Notes under the pieces: model-generated
Databases searched by the model: none
The model's input: only the letters and a program-made list of their open reading frames with translations
Told to the model about the DNA's origin: nothing
Position numbers and translations under genes: made by a program
Shown here: positions 1-12,100 of the stretch, piece after piece
How the letters are laid out: the number at the start of each line of letters is the position of its first letter
How positions within the stretch are numbered: the first letter of the stretch is position 1
Source: Anarhynchus alexandrinus
Lineage: Eukaryota; Chordata; Aves; Charadriiformes; Charadriidae
DNA length: 64,000 nucleotides
Direction: 5' to 3'
Assembly (NCBI GenBank): GCA_008711295.1
Contig: VUYV01000074.1
Span: forward strand, 3,266,797 to 3,330,796

Positions 1-3000
1 TTGCAGTCATTCAAACATTCATGTTTCCTCACTGGCTGTAATGAAGCTACGGTTTTGGGAGTAGTTTCACCCTCCTCTTCACATGATGGATTCCATCTGG
101 CTCTTGTTACAATATGCTTATATGTAACACACTGAGGTAGCATGGCTGAACTCCTGGCTTCTCCTCCAAACCACCCTCCGGTGGGGGCTCTGGAAGGGAT
201 CGTGTCTCCTCCCCGGCTTCTAGGTTTTCACCTGTTGCCTTTGTTTTTTCTCCTCTCCTGAATCAGCAACCCACAAATGACCACACGGCCCGAGACTGTG
301 CCTCAGAATGCCCCAAAACGCTGAAATCATTCCTGTCTATAAACAAGTGGTTTTGGCATGTGTAAAGCTGCACCGTGTGTGTCATTATCCACAGCTTTCA
401 GATCGCTGGGCTTGTCTGTACAAGGCAGCAAGCTGCTGAGAAATAAAGGTGGTCCTGTATTTGGCCGCTCACGTGTTGTTTACCAAAGTGATACTGGAAG
501 CTCTGATAGAGATTCCATGGCATGAAATCCATCCCATGGAGGTCAAGGGATTTGACCCAAACGGTAGGATTTATTTTGCTTTCGATTTTTCTATTTTAGG
601 ATTGTTCTTGCACTGGACATTCTGTACCAGAGACCAGATAGAAAAAGAAAAAAAGTCATACACAATCAAATTAATGGAAACAATGCGTTTCACAGTACTA
701 GAGACGTAATGGTGGGCAAAGCAGGGAGTTTTTAAACTTGCTTCTGCATGCTGTCGATAGAAGGTAGCTCTATGTCATTTGAGAAATGTCTTTCTCAAAA
801 CGTATGAAACTAATCATGGTGTCAGATGATGGGACAGGTGTGGTGGGGCATCTAGGGAAGAGGCTCAACAGTGAAGTGGCAGGTGGAGAGTGTGCCGTGT
901 TGGAAGGGTCAACCATGAAGTGTAGCCACTTTCCCCATCATGTGCCAGTAGGGCCGGGTGGAGCACAGCAGCTTCTGGTATTGGAGTCCCAGGGCAGGAG
1001 AGGGGGAGCAATGAGAATAAGTGAGACCCAGGCCTGACTGAGAGGGAGAGGGAGGCAGATCCATGTGTGAGTATCATACTCAGTGCATGACCCATGAGAG
1101 ATGTGCACCAAGGTCCTCACAAGATAAAATTTATCCCTGGTACCATCCATGGAAGAGTTTTCTAAGTGCAATTATGAAAACATCTCTCAGCTCCTGCAGG
1201 GAATGGGCTCTGTGAAGATCTAAACCTTGGCATCCAGCCATCCTGTTTCTTCTCACTGTGTTCCTGATGCCTACAAGGTCTTGGTCCTGATCTTCCAGGA
1301 ACCAGTTATAGCGGTGATCGCATTTCTACCCATATCTCACCAAATCTCCACGAGGGACTCGGCAACAGGTGGTGTCTGTGCTCATGTATGAGCTTGATGG
1401 CCTAGTTATGGAATGAATTTCCTGAGATTGGCAAGTGAAGATTCTCATCACCTTCAGGATCACCACTGAAAAATTTTCTTCTTTGGAAGAACCTCAGGTG
1501 GTTCTTCCTGAAATTGGATGAAGGAAGGAAAGGGCATTGGAATGATATAACAAACAGATAGAAGGAGGAAGAAGAGAGGATGCCTGATGACTAGATATGA
1601 AGTCCTCCACAGGAACTGCTGTTAAGCCAATACTGAAGACAGAGTTACCGCCACGAAGCCAGAGTTACCACCACTTATGTTGCTCACCCAGTGAGCAACT
1701 AAGCCATCAAGCCCAAGTACCTGTGAGTCTGGTTTTGGGACAAACTTCATATCAAGGAAAAGGCCAAGCCATAGTCAGCATTTTAGAGATTGCTCAAAGA
1801 TTCCCATCCGAGGATATGGCTATGTCTCACTTTTTTATGCCTGAACCACAACCTCTATCCATTTCCTCAGCCCTTATGACATGTCAGATAATTGGTGCTG
1901 GGAAGATAAAGTGATCCAGGGTCCCTCCTAGAAAGGCTCTGCCATAAACTGCTGCAAGATTTGTAGATCAGACTGTTCAGGGGCAAAATAAAGGCCAGGA
2001 GAATAGGTTTTAGGTCTCTTTTGGGGTTGCTGAACTCAGTCCCTTGCACATATTGCTAGGAATTCCTCTGGGGATCTATTTGACCTAACCTTTTTGGGAT
2101 GTACTTGGATATTGGAACAATTCAAGATACACAGATTACACTCTACTGTGCTGTAGAGGCTCTTATGACAGGCCAGAACCAGTGAACAATCCTCATAGGT
2201 ATGCTGACCCTGTACAGCCATGCTCCAAGTAGTTGTCTCTGGAAAGTGAGAGGAGCAGTAGGATGGGATTTATAAGTATTGATGTTCAATATGCTTCAGT
2301 CCCCTTTAAGACACTGAAATCAGAGCCAGGTATTTCTGAAGCACTCGGTAGCTGTTGCTGTGACACACGTGGCTGGATTTTCCAGTGGGGAGTGGGGTCA
2401 AACATTTAAAGAAGTCTTTAAATGTGGCCAGTTATTCTAGTGCCTACATGGGAATGAAACTCTTGAAAATCCTTTGCTAAGTGTGAGACCCACCTGCACT
2501 GGAAGCAGAGCTTGTGCGTGCACGTGTGTGCAAGGCAGAGGAGGAGGGAAGAAGCTTCTGTCCTGGACTTTCTAACACACCCTTTATCTATAGGACCGAG
2601 ACAGCACATTGGCAACCCAAGGTCATTATTTCAATGCTTAGAGGGAGTTTAAAACCCCAGTTATCTGCCCAGAGGCCAGAGGCTGGAGGTGTTTCTCTCA
2701 CAGCTGTGTCTCTCTGCTCTGCTCATGAAAACTCTTCCTTAAGCCCACTGTACACTGAGGTTTGGCTGATGGGTTATTCGGGATCACTCGGCTGAGCCCA
2801 CGCCCTGTGCTGTTGACAAAGAAGGCACAAATGAAACCTAAGCCAGAAGCAGGCGGAGGGATGGTCTCCTCTGGGAGAACTTGGATGAGGAACAACACAT
2901 CTCCATAAAGAACAGAAAGGGAAACCAAGCCCTAAATGAACTATGACCACCCGGGCAGAATAGGGACAGAATAGGAGAAAGAGGGAAAGGACATGCCGTG

Positions 3001-4600
3001 CTTTCCTCTCCTAGTGCACAGAGAGACTCTCATGTGGGGGAGAGGACAGGGCAGGAGGGAGGAGAGGAGACCTCTGAAGACACTCCCTATGAGATGAGCA
3101 GCGAAGGCTGGAGTCACCCACTGGTGTCTCCTGTCCCAGGGCTGGGACTGCGTCTCTGCCCATGTCTCCCCATTCCTCAGGGAGTTTACATCAAGGATTA
3201 GGCTGTCCTTCCCCTTTCTCCCTCCTCTTCCTCCGTGGTGTTTTCCTCCAGCCTGCAGCACAGCTTGGCTGCAGGGTGAAGGCAGAGGCTGACGGGCTGT
3301 GTGTGGGCCATGAGGGGCTCTGCTCACACCAGTTTGCTCAGCGGCAGAGGCATCCCTGCCCCGTCCCCTCCCCACGCAGAGGGAGGGCTGGAGCAAGGGG
3401 GTGGCCTTGTGGGATTTTTTGGGGTGTTTACAGTTGGCTTCTCCCCCTTGCCGGAGCCCGGCAGTGCGCACAGCCCTGCCTGTGGGTACAGCGCCTCGGG
3501 GGGGGGGGGCAGACCTGGGGGTCACTCAGCGTCAGCTCTGGGCAGCGTTTGCTGTGCAGCTTGGATGCTGCATTAAACAGAAGGGGACAATGAGAGTGTG
3601 GTGAGGGACTGGTGACGGGCAGGTGGGCAGACACTGATTTTAAGAGAGTTGCAGCCCCAGAGCTCTGCAGGGAAACTCCTGGCAGATCCCACACTCAGAC
3701 CTGACCCACACCCTCCTGACCAGGTCCCAAAACTGTCCCGTGCTCCTGGGCTGTGAATCACAGCAGCAAGTGTTTTCTCCGAGCCTCAGCTCTTTCCCTC
3801 CTTGCCTTTTTATAGCAGATGAAACATCCTGTTACCAAACTGTGCATTTCTAACCCAGTAGTTAACTTTCATTCCCCCTCGATGAGTGTCCTAGAGGGTC
3901 TTTCATCGCTCTCCGATAAGAAGGTCAGTGAATGGGAGCGAGGGGCGCAGAGGTCTGAAGCGGATGTTTCTTGTGAAGTGAGTCACAAGAGGGGCTGGAT
4001 TTCAGCCAGGAGAGGCTGCAGGCTGAAGCACACGTACGACGGCCCCTCTCGCTTAGGCTAAGGTGAGCCGAGCTTCTGAGAAGCAGCTGCCAGAGCACGG
4101 ACACAATGCAAACCCCCTCCACCACGGGACTTTTCTTCCTTTGCTTTTCTCTGGTGCTGTGAAAAGAGCTAAATGTTCACCCTGCTCTCCCTTCCCTTCC
4201 TGCACGCTCGCTGTTAGTGGCGCAGACCTTGTGCTTCACGCGCATTTTATCACCTTTTCATCAGGGCACGGGAAAGTTCAGGCTCACGCTGGGAAACACA
4301 CGCTTGGATGAGGATGACGCCGCCGGGACGTGGCAGGGCATCAACAGCCCCTGGGGTGCTTGGGGACGAGGGCTGTCCACTGGAACTACTGACATGCCGA
4401 GAAAAGGTGTGTCTAATCCACTGCCCGGCTCCTCTGCCTGTACACGCTTGCGTGAAGCTGGTATGCAGCGACGGCACTGTGTGTTCTCGGTGGCTGCTTT
4501 CAGGAAACCCGAGCGAGTGGTCATGCATGTTTTCACCGATAAGGATCTTACCGCGCCCATGCAGAGGGTGCAGCCCCGGTGGTAAAGAGGAGCGGGACTG
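1..4600. other. Intergenic DNA upstream of CLDN16, no gene recognised
   Basis: No open frame here resembles a known protein or is flanked by convincing splice sites. About 1,200-2,230 has several overlapping short open frames on both strands and a small imperfect duplication near 1,640-1,675, but nothing I can assign. About 2,940-3,600 is unusually GC-rich and contains a 12-base G run at 3,498-3,509; the many overlapping frames there follow from base composition. By human gene order CLDN1 would be expected further left, but none of its conserved claudin exons appears in this stretch. Confidence 0.5.
3498..3509 (+). repeat. Homopolymer G tract
   Basis: Twelve consecutive G residues in a GC-rich, gene-free stretch. 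A common site for sequencing or polymerase error; no function inferred. Confidence 0.85.
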
Positions 4601-4617
4601 TGACTCCTCGCTCTCGA

Positions 4618-4680
4618 TCTAAGGCACTTAGTCAGTGCCTCGGTTTCCCCAGCTCTAAAACGGGGTTAGTAATACGGCGT
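4618..4680 (+). repeat. MIR SINE fragment
   Basis: The stretch reads like the right half of a MIR element. A 'gtgcctcggtttcccc' motif is followed by 'agctctaaaacgggg' and a run towards 'ttagtaatac', matching the MIR consensus order (cctcagtttcc, tctgtaaaatgggg, ataataatac). MIRs are ancient tetrapod SINEs, so this is an old fossil in forward orientation. The left half is too diverged to delimit. Family call rests on recognition of the consensus. Confidence 0.72.
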
Positions 4681-4744
4681 TGAGTTTACGTGTTTCTCAG
4701 GTGTGGGGTTTCATAGGCAGCTATAAAACAGAGTTTATTGTACT

Positions 4745-7700
4745 GAAGAGAGGTTGCCGGGTACTTTGAGAGCCTGAAAAGACTGTCTTGAAATGCTTAT
4801 TTTATTATTTATTGCATCGAAGCACTTGAAAAAAACTGTTTTAAAGGAGTGTATGTAAGCATCATACCTGTGTGTATGGTATACACACACACACACAGAC
4901 ACACACAGAGTTTTTACTTACTGATCCTTTAAGCTGTTATCTACTAGAAAATGCCTTTGCTTTCCTATTGTCTTTTAATCCTATATATTGCCTGCTTGAA
5001 AAATCACAGATTGATCAGAAGTCTTACTGTATTCCTTGGGGTTACCAAGCTAACTCCAAGGTAAATCCTAGGGTTTTGTGACTATATGAGCATGGCTGGA
5101 GCGGTACATTACAGCTGACACGTACTGCCCTGTAATTCATGTGTGTACACATCTCATGTCCGAGGAGCACTGCTCTGGAGATGAAGACACTTAGAGGCCG
5201 TGGGTGGTGGTGTATGAGCAGGAAAATGGAGGGGGTACAACCAGGAGGGAGGAGTGGGAAAGGTTGGGCAGGCAAGCCCATGGAGTCTTCCACAGTAGCA
5301 GAAGAGCTCTTAGGAAAACCCTTCCTGAAGGTCTCCATCACCTCTGGCTCTGAGCCATGTCTGTCGGACAAGCCCCTGGCTCTGAACACGACTGTCACAC
5401 CACTGACTGCTTGCTTGCTTGCAGTTAGGTCCATATTTCATGCATTAATGTGCAGCATCACTGCTTCCCTCTTGCTCAAGGCCCTCTGCTACACTATATA
5501 TTACATTGTGGAAGTAAAGGGAGGACACAACCCTTTCCTGCTCACGGGGCTGCGACCTCATTGGGGTGTTGCTGCAAGAATGGTTTTGTAGGTAGACGGG
5601 TGAAAACAAGCTATGATCCTCCCAAGAGTGGTGGTAGTTTCTATCGCTCTCCGTAATATAATGGCTTGCCTTTAACGGAGAGCCCAGACCACCTTGTGTT
5701 AATGAGTAATAAAAGCAATCGACCCGTAGTGCCTTCGTCTCTTAGCAAGGAGTGTGTGTAGACGAGGTGATAAGGCTGTTACATTCGCAAAGTTATGCTG
5801 TGTTGATACCACGCAGTTTAAGAGCCCTACAAGGCCAAGCTCTGATAATTACGTATTAGGATACCCTAATGCTTTTGTTAAAGTACTGCAAATGTTAGGT
5901 TTGCCAAGAGAATGCGATACAGTTAGCATATATAGTACAGCCTACAAATCCATTTGAAAGCTACACTGAGTCATGTCAGCCAGGTTTTAGGCTATACAAA
6001 GACATCTTGGGAGGTTATTTTGGGAGAGCTGTTTTCCGAAGCTGAGGGGACATCTGTCATGCTAAGCTAGGAAAGCAGAGTATGATGAGAAACTGCTACA
6101 GACTTTGCTCCACGAAGCTGCTGACTTGTTTTAAATAAAGAGTATTAAATATGTACCTTGCCAGTTTCTACTGAATAAGAATACTGTATTCTTTCTAATA
6201 ACTGCAGCAGTTACTATGGGACTGTTTGGGTACACGGGCCTAATGAAGGAGCAGATATTGGATTGGCCTCTCTGTCAGGTGAAAATCACAAACCATCTTC
6301 ACTGTGTCTTGTGCTCCGGAGCACCAGGGAAAACTGGAGGATCCTGACCTGCTCTGTCGCCGAGGCCAGGATGCTCACGAGCCCTGAGCTAGATGCAAAT
6401 GGTCGGTGTGAAGCCACTTCCCGTCCCCTGGTGACTCACGACCAGGGAAGCGCTGGCATCCTGCTCCCGGAAGGGTCACTCGCCTGCCCTGCCCTGCAGG
6501 GAGGGTGAACACAGGGAGGTGGATGGAGTGTGGACAGCAACACAAATTGCTGGGCATGTGGAAAATAAACAAGACTTTGCCAGGGCTGCTGGGACAGCTA
6601 TGGAGGGATGGAGCGAAGCACAGGCAGCACTGGCACCTCGACATGCTGCCTTCATCCCTTAGTGTATTTTGCTCCTTGGGCTGACATGCGTGGACATCTG
6701 ATGTGCTAAGCTTGAAGAACAGAGTATGACGTGCCCCTTACAAAAGCTTTGAAACACCACTCTGGCTATTACCATGGTCCTGCTGTTTCCCTGGGAGCTT
6801 TTTGCTTTCGACCTCTGTCATGCTTGTATCGGGCACACTTTCACCGTGCACCAAATGAGGAAAAATGGCCCCATTCTCCCCAGCTGGGCTTATCCTCTCT
6901 GGAAGAGGCTTGTATTTGGGTGCAGGACAGAATGAGAAGGCAGGGAGATTCATATGGTTATACTACACTTCCTGGCTAATCCAGGCTCTGCTACTGTCAA
7001 ACTCTGCTCTTGCTGCATCTGACAACTTAATTCTGTTTGTGGGAAGGCTCTCTCATATTTTCCAGGCCTTTCCTGAGCTCACCACACCACTTCTTCTGAG
7101 TTACCACTAATAACAACTGGCTAGGATACCGTGTTTTGAAAACTGGGGCAGCCACAGGTTAATTAATACAGTGCAAGACAAGTATTGGAAGATGATGCAT
7201 ATTGTCAGTACCTGTCTCATATCAATGCAATCTATATATATGTGGCTAATGAAAGTCATTATCCTTTGTGGGACCTATGTGGCCAATGCCACGTCCCTGT
7301 GGATGTCCATTTGGATACCAGAAAACTCAGCAGAAAGCATCATACCCACATAACCATGTCAAGACACTCATCTGGCAGAGAAGGAAGAAGAAAAGTTCCT
7401 TACTTGTGAGATTCTAAGAATGGAATTAGAAATCAGAGAGCAGAAAAGCTAAAGGAGCAGAGTCCTGTGTACCCTGGCTTTTTGACCTGGGACTTCTGTT
7501 CTCTACCTAGTGTCTCCCAAAGTATGTGCTTGAGGACCTCTTCTACTGTGTGACCTCTGAGGAACGGAGTGATCCTGAGATTAAGGCAAAAAATTCTTAA
7601 CTCTGACAGTAAAACTGCCTCATGAACTTATGATAGGAATTATACGGGTTATATATTGTAAGAATAATAAACTTCTTATTGCCATTGTATTTGGAGGGAA

Positions 7701-8989
7701 ATCTCGGAGAAGAGAAAGCAAGCTTTGAGCAATTCTGTAAAAGTACCGATTGGCTCCATCTGGAGGTGACAGCTGAGATGACAGACACCGTCAGTTTGGG
7801 CAAGCAGATTGTTAGCAGAGCTGAGCGCAGAGCGAGAAGCTGCTCCTCAGCCCTGTGTTGAAGCCTTGCCCACTAAAGGCAGGTCCCCAGTCTTCTACTG
7901 CTTCTCTTTTCAAAAATAAAGATCATTGAGGATGTGATGGTTTCTGTGCATTTTACCTTTGGGATGGGAGGAATTTCTAGTCCCACTTACTGTTGTTTTT
8001 CCTGGAAAGTGCCCTGGAGCCCCGCTGGGTTTCTCAGCGCTGCGTGAGAGGAGGCGTTGAGGGAGAAGCCTCCTTACAAAGGTCCTGTCCTTCTGTCCCC
8101 GGCAGCCCGTGTGACCCCTGCTCACCCAGGGAGTCCTGCAGGAAAACGGCAAGGTTGCAATGGCAGTAAGTGAGCAGGCAAAATCCAACCAAACAAAATC
8201 CCCCAAACTGGCACTGGCTTGAAATGTTCAAGGTTCCCACATGGGAACTGGGCTCGGAGCATGAACAAATTGAAGTCCAGGGCATGAGAAGTATCTAGGT
8301 TTGGCTTAAATGCAGAAATCAGAGCTCTGTATCTGAGCTGGGATGGTTATCGGTGTTGGCTCTGAAGGCCCATTACTGCTGCCTTTCGCCCTCCCTTTCT
8401 AGTGACATTCCTGCATTGAACTAGAGCATCACTGCATCAGAGACCAACCGGGTAACCAAAGGGCCTGGGATCTACACCAAGACACTTTCTAGTTGCCCAC
8501 TGCTAAGGCATGAACCAATGTACAGGAATAAACACGTGTGTGCACATGAGAGCTCTTCTGTGTGTCCCTTAGCAGTGCTCAAAACTTCTGCCCTGAAGAA
8601 CAAGTTCTGATTCTTTTTTTTTAATCCCTGCTTTGCCAAAACCCGCAATGATACCTGTTTTCCTTGCAAGTCCAGGACTCCGGTTACCTGCGTGCCACTT
8701 CTGCACAGCCCCATTTCTCTTCAGCCAAGCATGACAAGGGATTGAACTGTGCAGGGCGGATTGGCTGCAGCAGCTCCCGTGGGCGCTCTCGCCCTCCTCC
8801 CGTCCCCATTGCAGGTGAGCGTTGCTCCTGCGGCCATCGCTAATGGGTGTCATCTGCAGAAGTGAAAAGTTCCCGCTGTTCATGGCCAGTGGAAGAGTGT
8901 GGCAGTGACTTGGGACACTGAGGCTCTGCCTCTACTGCACCTTCAAGAACAAAGGCTGGGCAGTGTTTTTCTCACCTCCCTGGATGTGC
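4745..8989. other. Intergenic or 5'-flanking DNA of CLDN16
   Basis: No coding exon recognised. A possible donor-like junction (ttgcag followed by gtgagcg near 8,814) sits about 190 bases before the first coding exon and could end a 5' untranslated exon, but nothing else supports it. No TATA box or CpG island marks the CLDN16 promoter clearly. Confidence 0.4.
4881..4908. repeat. (CA)n microsatellite
   Basis: Alternating AC with one interrupting G, following a short TG-rich stretch. Simple sequence repeat. Confidence 0.85.
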
Positions 8990-9004
8990 TGATCACCTGC
9001 TGGC

Positions 9005-9118
9005 ATGAGGTTTTTCCTCCAGTATGTGGGCTGTTTTTTTGCTTTTTTCTCTACTGGGTTTTTGATAGCATCTACCTGGACAGACTGCTGGATGGTGAAC
9101 GCTGATGATTCCCTGGAG
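9005..9118 (+). CDS. CLDN16: CLDN16 coding exon 1
   Basis: Encodes residues 1-38, from the ATG through helix 1 and into extracellular loop 1 ([15 protein letters not shown]). It ends at GAG followed by the donor gtaaga, phase 0. The ATG has G at -3, and an in-frame TGA lies at 8990-8992, so the long amino-terminal extension annotated in some human transcripts cannot be encoded by this exon. The upstream boundary with 5' UTR is not visible. Confidence 0.95.
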
Positions 9119-12100
9119 GTAAGATTGGGGTGAAGAGAGCCTGATCACTGAAACAAATGTGTCCTAGAGAGAGTTTGGTTCCTGGCATCATTACTCACTC
9201 TCTTGTACATTTTCCCTGTTGTGCTGGATGAAAGTAGATGAAAATGAAATGAATGACTCTGGCAAGAGCAGGGGCAAAGTGGTATTTTGTGCAATTCTCT
9301 CTGCCAGAATTTATTATCTGCTCTCAATTGGTAAGTTCAGGAAAGGTCTACAGGCTCTAAGTTTAAATGTGCAAGAACTTGAGAACAGTTATCCTGCGTC
9401 TCCAGCCTGCATGGATATTTTGGAGACGTTTCTAGTTCTGTAGATCAGACTTTGTGGTGGAAAAGTCTTGTGTGTACACCTGTGCTCTTCAAGTCTGTTT
9501 CTTGACACCCATTGAGCTATAGGTCTAGCAGAAATTTATGGGGAGCATGGGGACTGGAGCCAGATCCAGCACTCAAAAATACCTTCTTGAACTTGTACAG
9601 GCAGTAGCACTCTCATCTTAGAGAAAGGTATTGGGAAAAGTTCATTGCAAAAAGGGAGCAGAATGCTGCTTACATGCAAAGTGTGCCCCAGAGACTCCAG
9701 ACCCCGAACCACAGTGTTTTCTCCAGCACTCAGTTGTGCAAGTTTGTATTTCCCTTCCCAGAGCAGCCACCACGTTCTGTACATTTAAGGGCTGTGTGGG
9801 AATCTGCTCTCTGGCAAACTGGATACTTTATGCAGTGGAGGTGAAACACTTTCCAAGCCAGAGAGTTTGGCTGAATATATCAGGAGGAAACTTTCTATCT
9901 GCATAGGAAACCAGAAGAGCTCCTCTGCGCTCAGTGATTGCAATGCAACCCTTAGCCGCATCATATCCTGTGATGAATGATCTGAGGAAAGAAAGATAAA
10001 ACTGATTACAAGGAAAATACCTTTTTTTTTTCTCTATGCCATAAGAACTCCTGACAATCTGGCTGCCAGTCCCACCCTGGAAGCTGGTTGTAGATGGTCA
10101 GCGTGTCTGCTCAGTGAGCCTCTTTGCAGGGCAAACAGTGTGCACCCACCGAAGCTGGCTGGGATATGACTCTTCATTTATCATCTTAATTTAGGAGATA
10201 TGTTAGACTCATTTCAGGAAGATGTGAATTGTCTGTAGACAGCTGAAGATATCAGCATACTCAGAAAAGCCAAATGGATCCCAGATTATGGGAAAAACAG
10301 AAGAGGGAAACCCAGCTCCTGAGCCAAGTAAGTCCAGGAAAGATCCAGTCCCTCACCCCGAGGCTGTGTAACCTCCTCTTCTTGGCAGAAAGGCACCTGC
10401 GTTGGGTTGTCGTGAAGTGCTCCATTAACACCCAGTTTGGTTATTAGCAGCCACTACTCTCACATTCCTGCTCTGAGTGTGAATACTAAATAATGGAGCA
10501 AAGTGCCCCCAGCCTTAATACTTGACCACCGCTGATCTCCTTAATGGCCCTAATGACTCACTGCCTCTCCAAACAGGAGAATGCAGGTAAATCATCCACG
10601 GCCAGAAAGGTGTGGAGTCCACAGTGACTCCTGTTTTCCCCTGGAAAAAGGGTAATTCCAGGCAACTTTGACTTCAGGAGAAAGGAACTCCAATCCTCCA
10701 GCATAGAAAGTCACCTGGCTTTGACCCTGGCCCTGGCAGCTGGGGAGGATGAGGCCCTCAGTGTGGTCCTGTTGGAGAGGAGCAGCTCAGGAGAAAGAGG
10801 CCAGGGAGCGCCGGGAGCAGCCAGGCCCCGGCCAGCACTCAGGTCTCACAGCCCCTCGCCTGCCCTTCAGAAACAACCGGGTTACGGCAACACAGAAAGT
10901 GGTTTAAGCCGGTGCACTCCGTGTGAGCACTGAGACAAGACTGGGTCAATTTTTGCAGTAGTTTGAGCAGGAAAAACCTCATAATCTGCTTCCCAACAAG
11001 CACTGTATTGTGTACACAGTCCCTCCCTGTTGCAAGAGGATTAAAAATATTACCACTACTGTTAAACGCTGCCTGTTTTACTCTCATGCTGGGCTTGTAA
11101 TCATTGTATGTTGGCACCTTTTTACTGTGCGGTAAAACACTGTGACTAACATCGCTTACATGTTTGTCTTTTGCCTTTCCCCAGAAGGGGAAGTGTGTGC
11201 TTGTTCTGTCATTTTTTTGTATTAGAATTATTTTACTATTAATTATACATTATGCATAGTATATAATTATATATATTACAGTCATTATGCAGTTTATGTT
11301 TTACATGCATACTTGCATTAGGGAAAGCAGGTCGTGGCAATGTGTGTTTCGTAATCAAAGTGGGAGATGAAGAGTTTGGCCATGATGCTTGGTTTCTCGG
11401 GGAGTCCTGGGCCAAAGGAAGCTGGAGCAGATTTGCTATAGGGGAAAAGAGATGATGGGGAATTAGTGCTACCAACATGGTGCATGAGTCCAGCCGTGGG
11501 ATGGAGAAATCCGTGCCCCAACATGACGGCCCAGACAGCCCTGACCCCTCTCCTGTTCACATCAGCAAGTCCCCGTGTGCCTGAGGGTCTGTGCTGTCCT
11601 GCGCAAAGGCAGATGATGCCCAAGGTGGTTTGGGAGTAGATTAACAACCAGAAGGAAAAACGGTGCACGAAGCAGAGAGGAGCAAGGGATGGCCAAGGAG
11701 CTCAAGAGGCAGACAACAGAAACCGGAATAGCTCCGCAGTGGCTCAGGCCAGCCACAGGTACCCCCTCCGATGTCTGTTCCCATTCCTCCTGCATCAGGC
11801 AATGAGACATTTATCCCAGTTTCTGCCCGTGTTCAGCACTAGCAGGAGTAGGTGACAACTGAAACATCCCAAGAAACGCAGCACGTGTATCAAGTTTTTT
11901 CTAGTCTGGGAAGGGGGTCGTTTCACAAGCTAGACCGTGATCACAACTGTTGCACCTTAAGACCTCTGTTTTGCTTGGAGGCTGACAAATCCTGGAATCC
12001 TCGTAGTCTCTTTATAAATAATTTAGACAAAGATGCTGCTTGTAAGATTTAAAAAACAATACTAATGCGAGCAAGTGAGGAAGTAACTGAGAATATTAGC

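Noticed and set aside
2941..3694. Cluster of overlapping frames in a GC-rich stretch, possible CpG-island gene
   Set aside because: CpG density is lower than in the 52-53 kb island, there are no consistent donors or acceptors, and frames overlap on both strands.
1..9004. Search for CLDN1 exons on the - strand
   Set aside because: No GLW-C-C signature or claudin helices other than those of CLDN16; CLDN1 is presumably outside the window.
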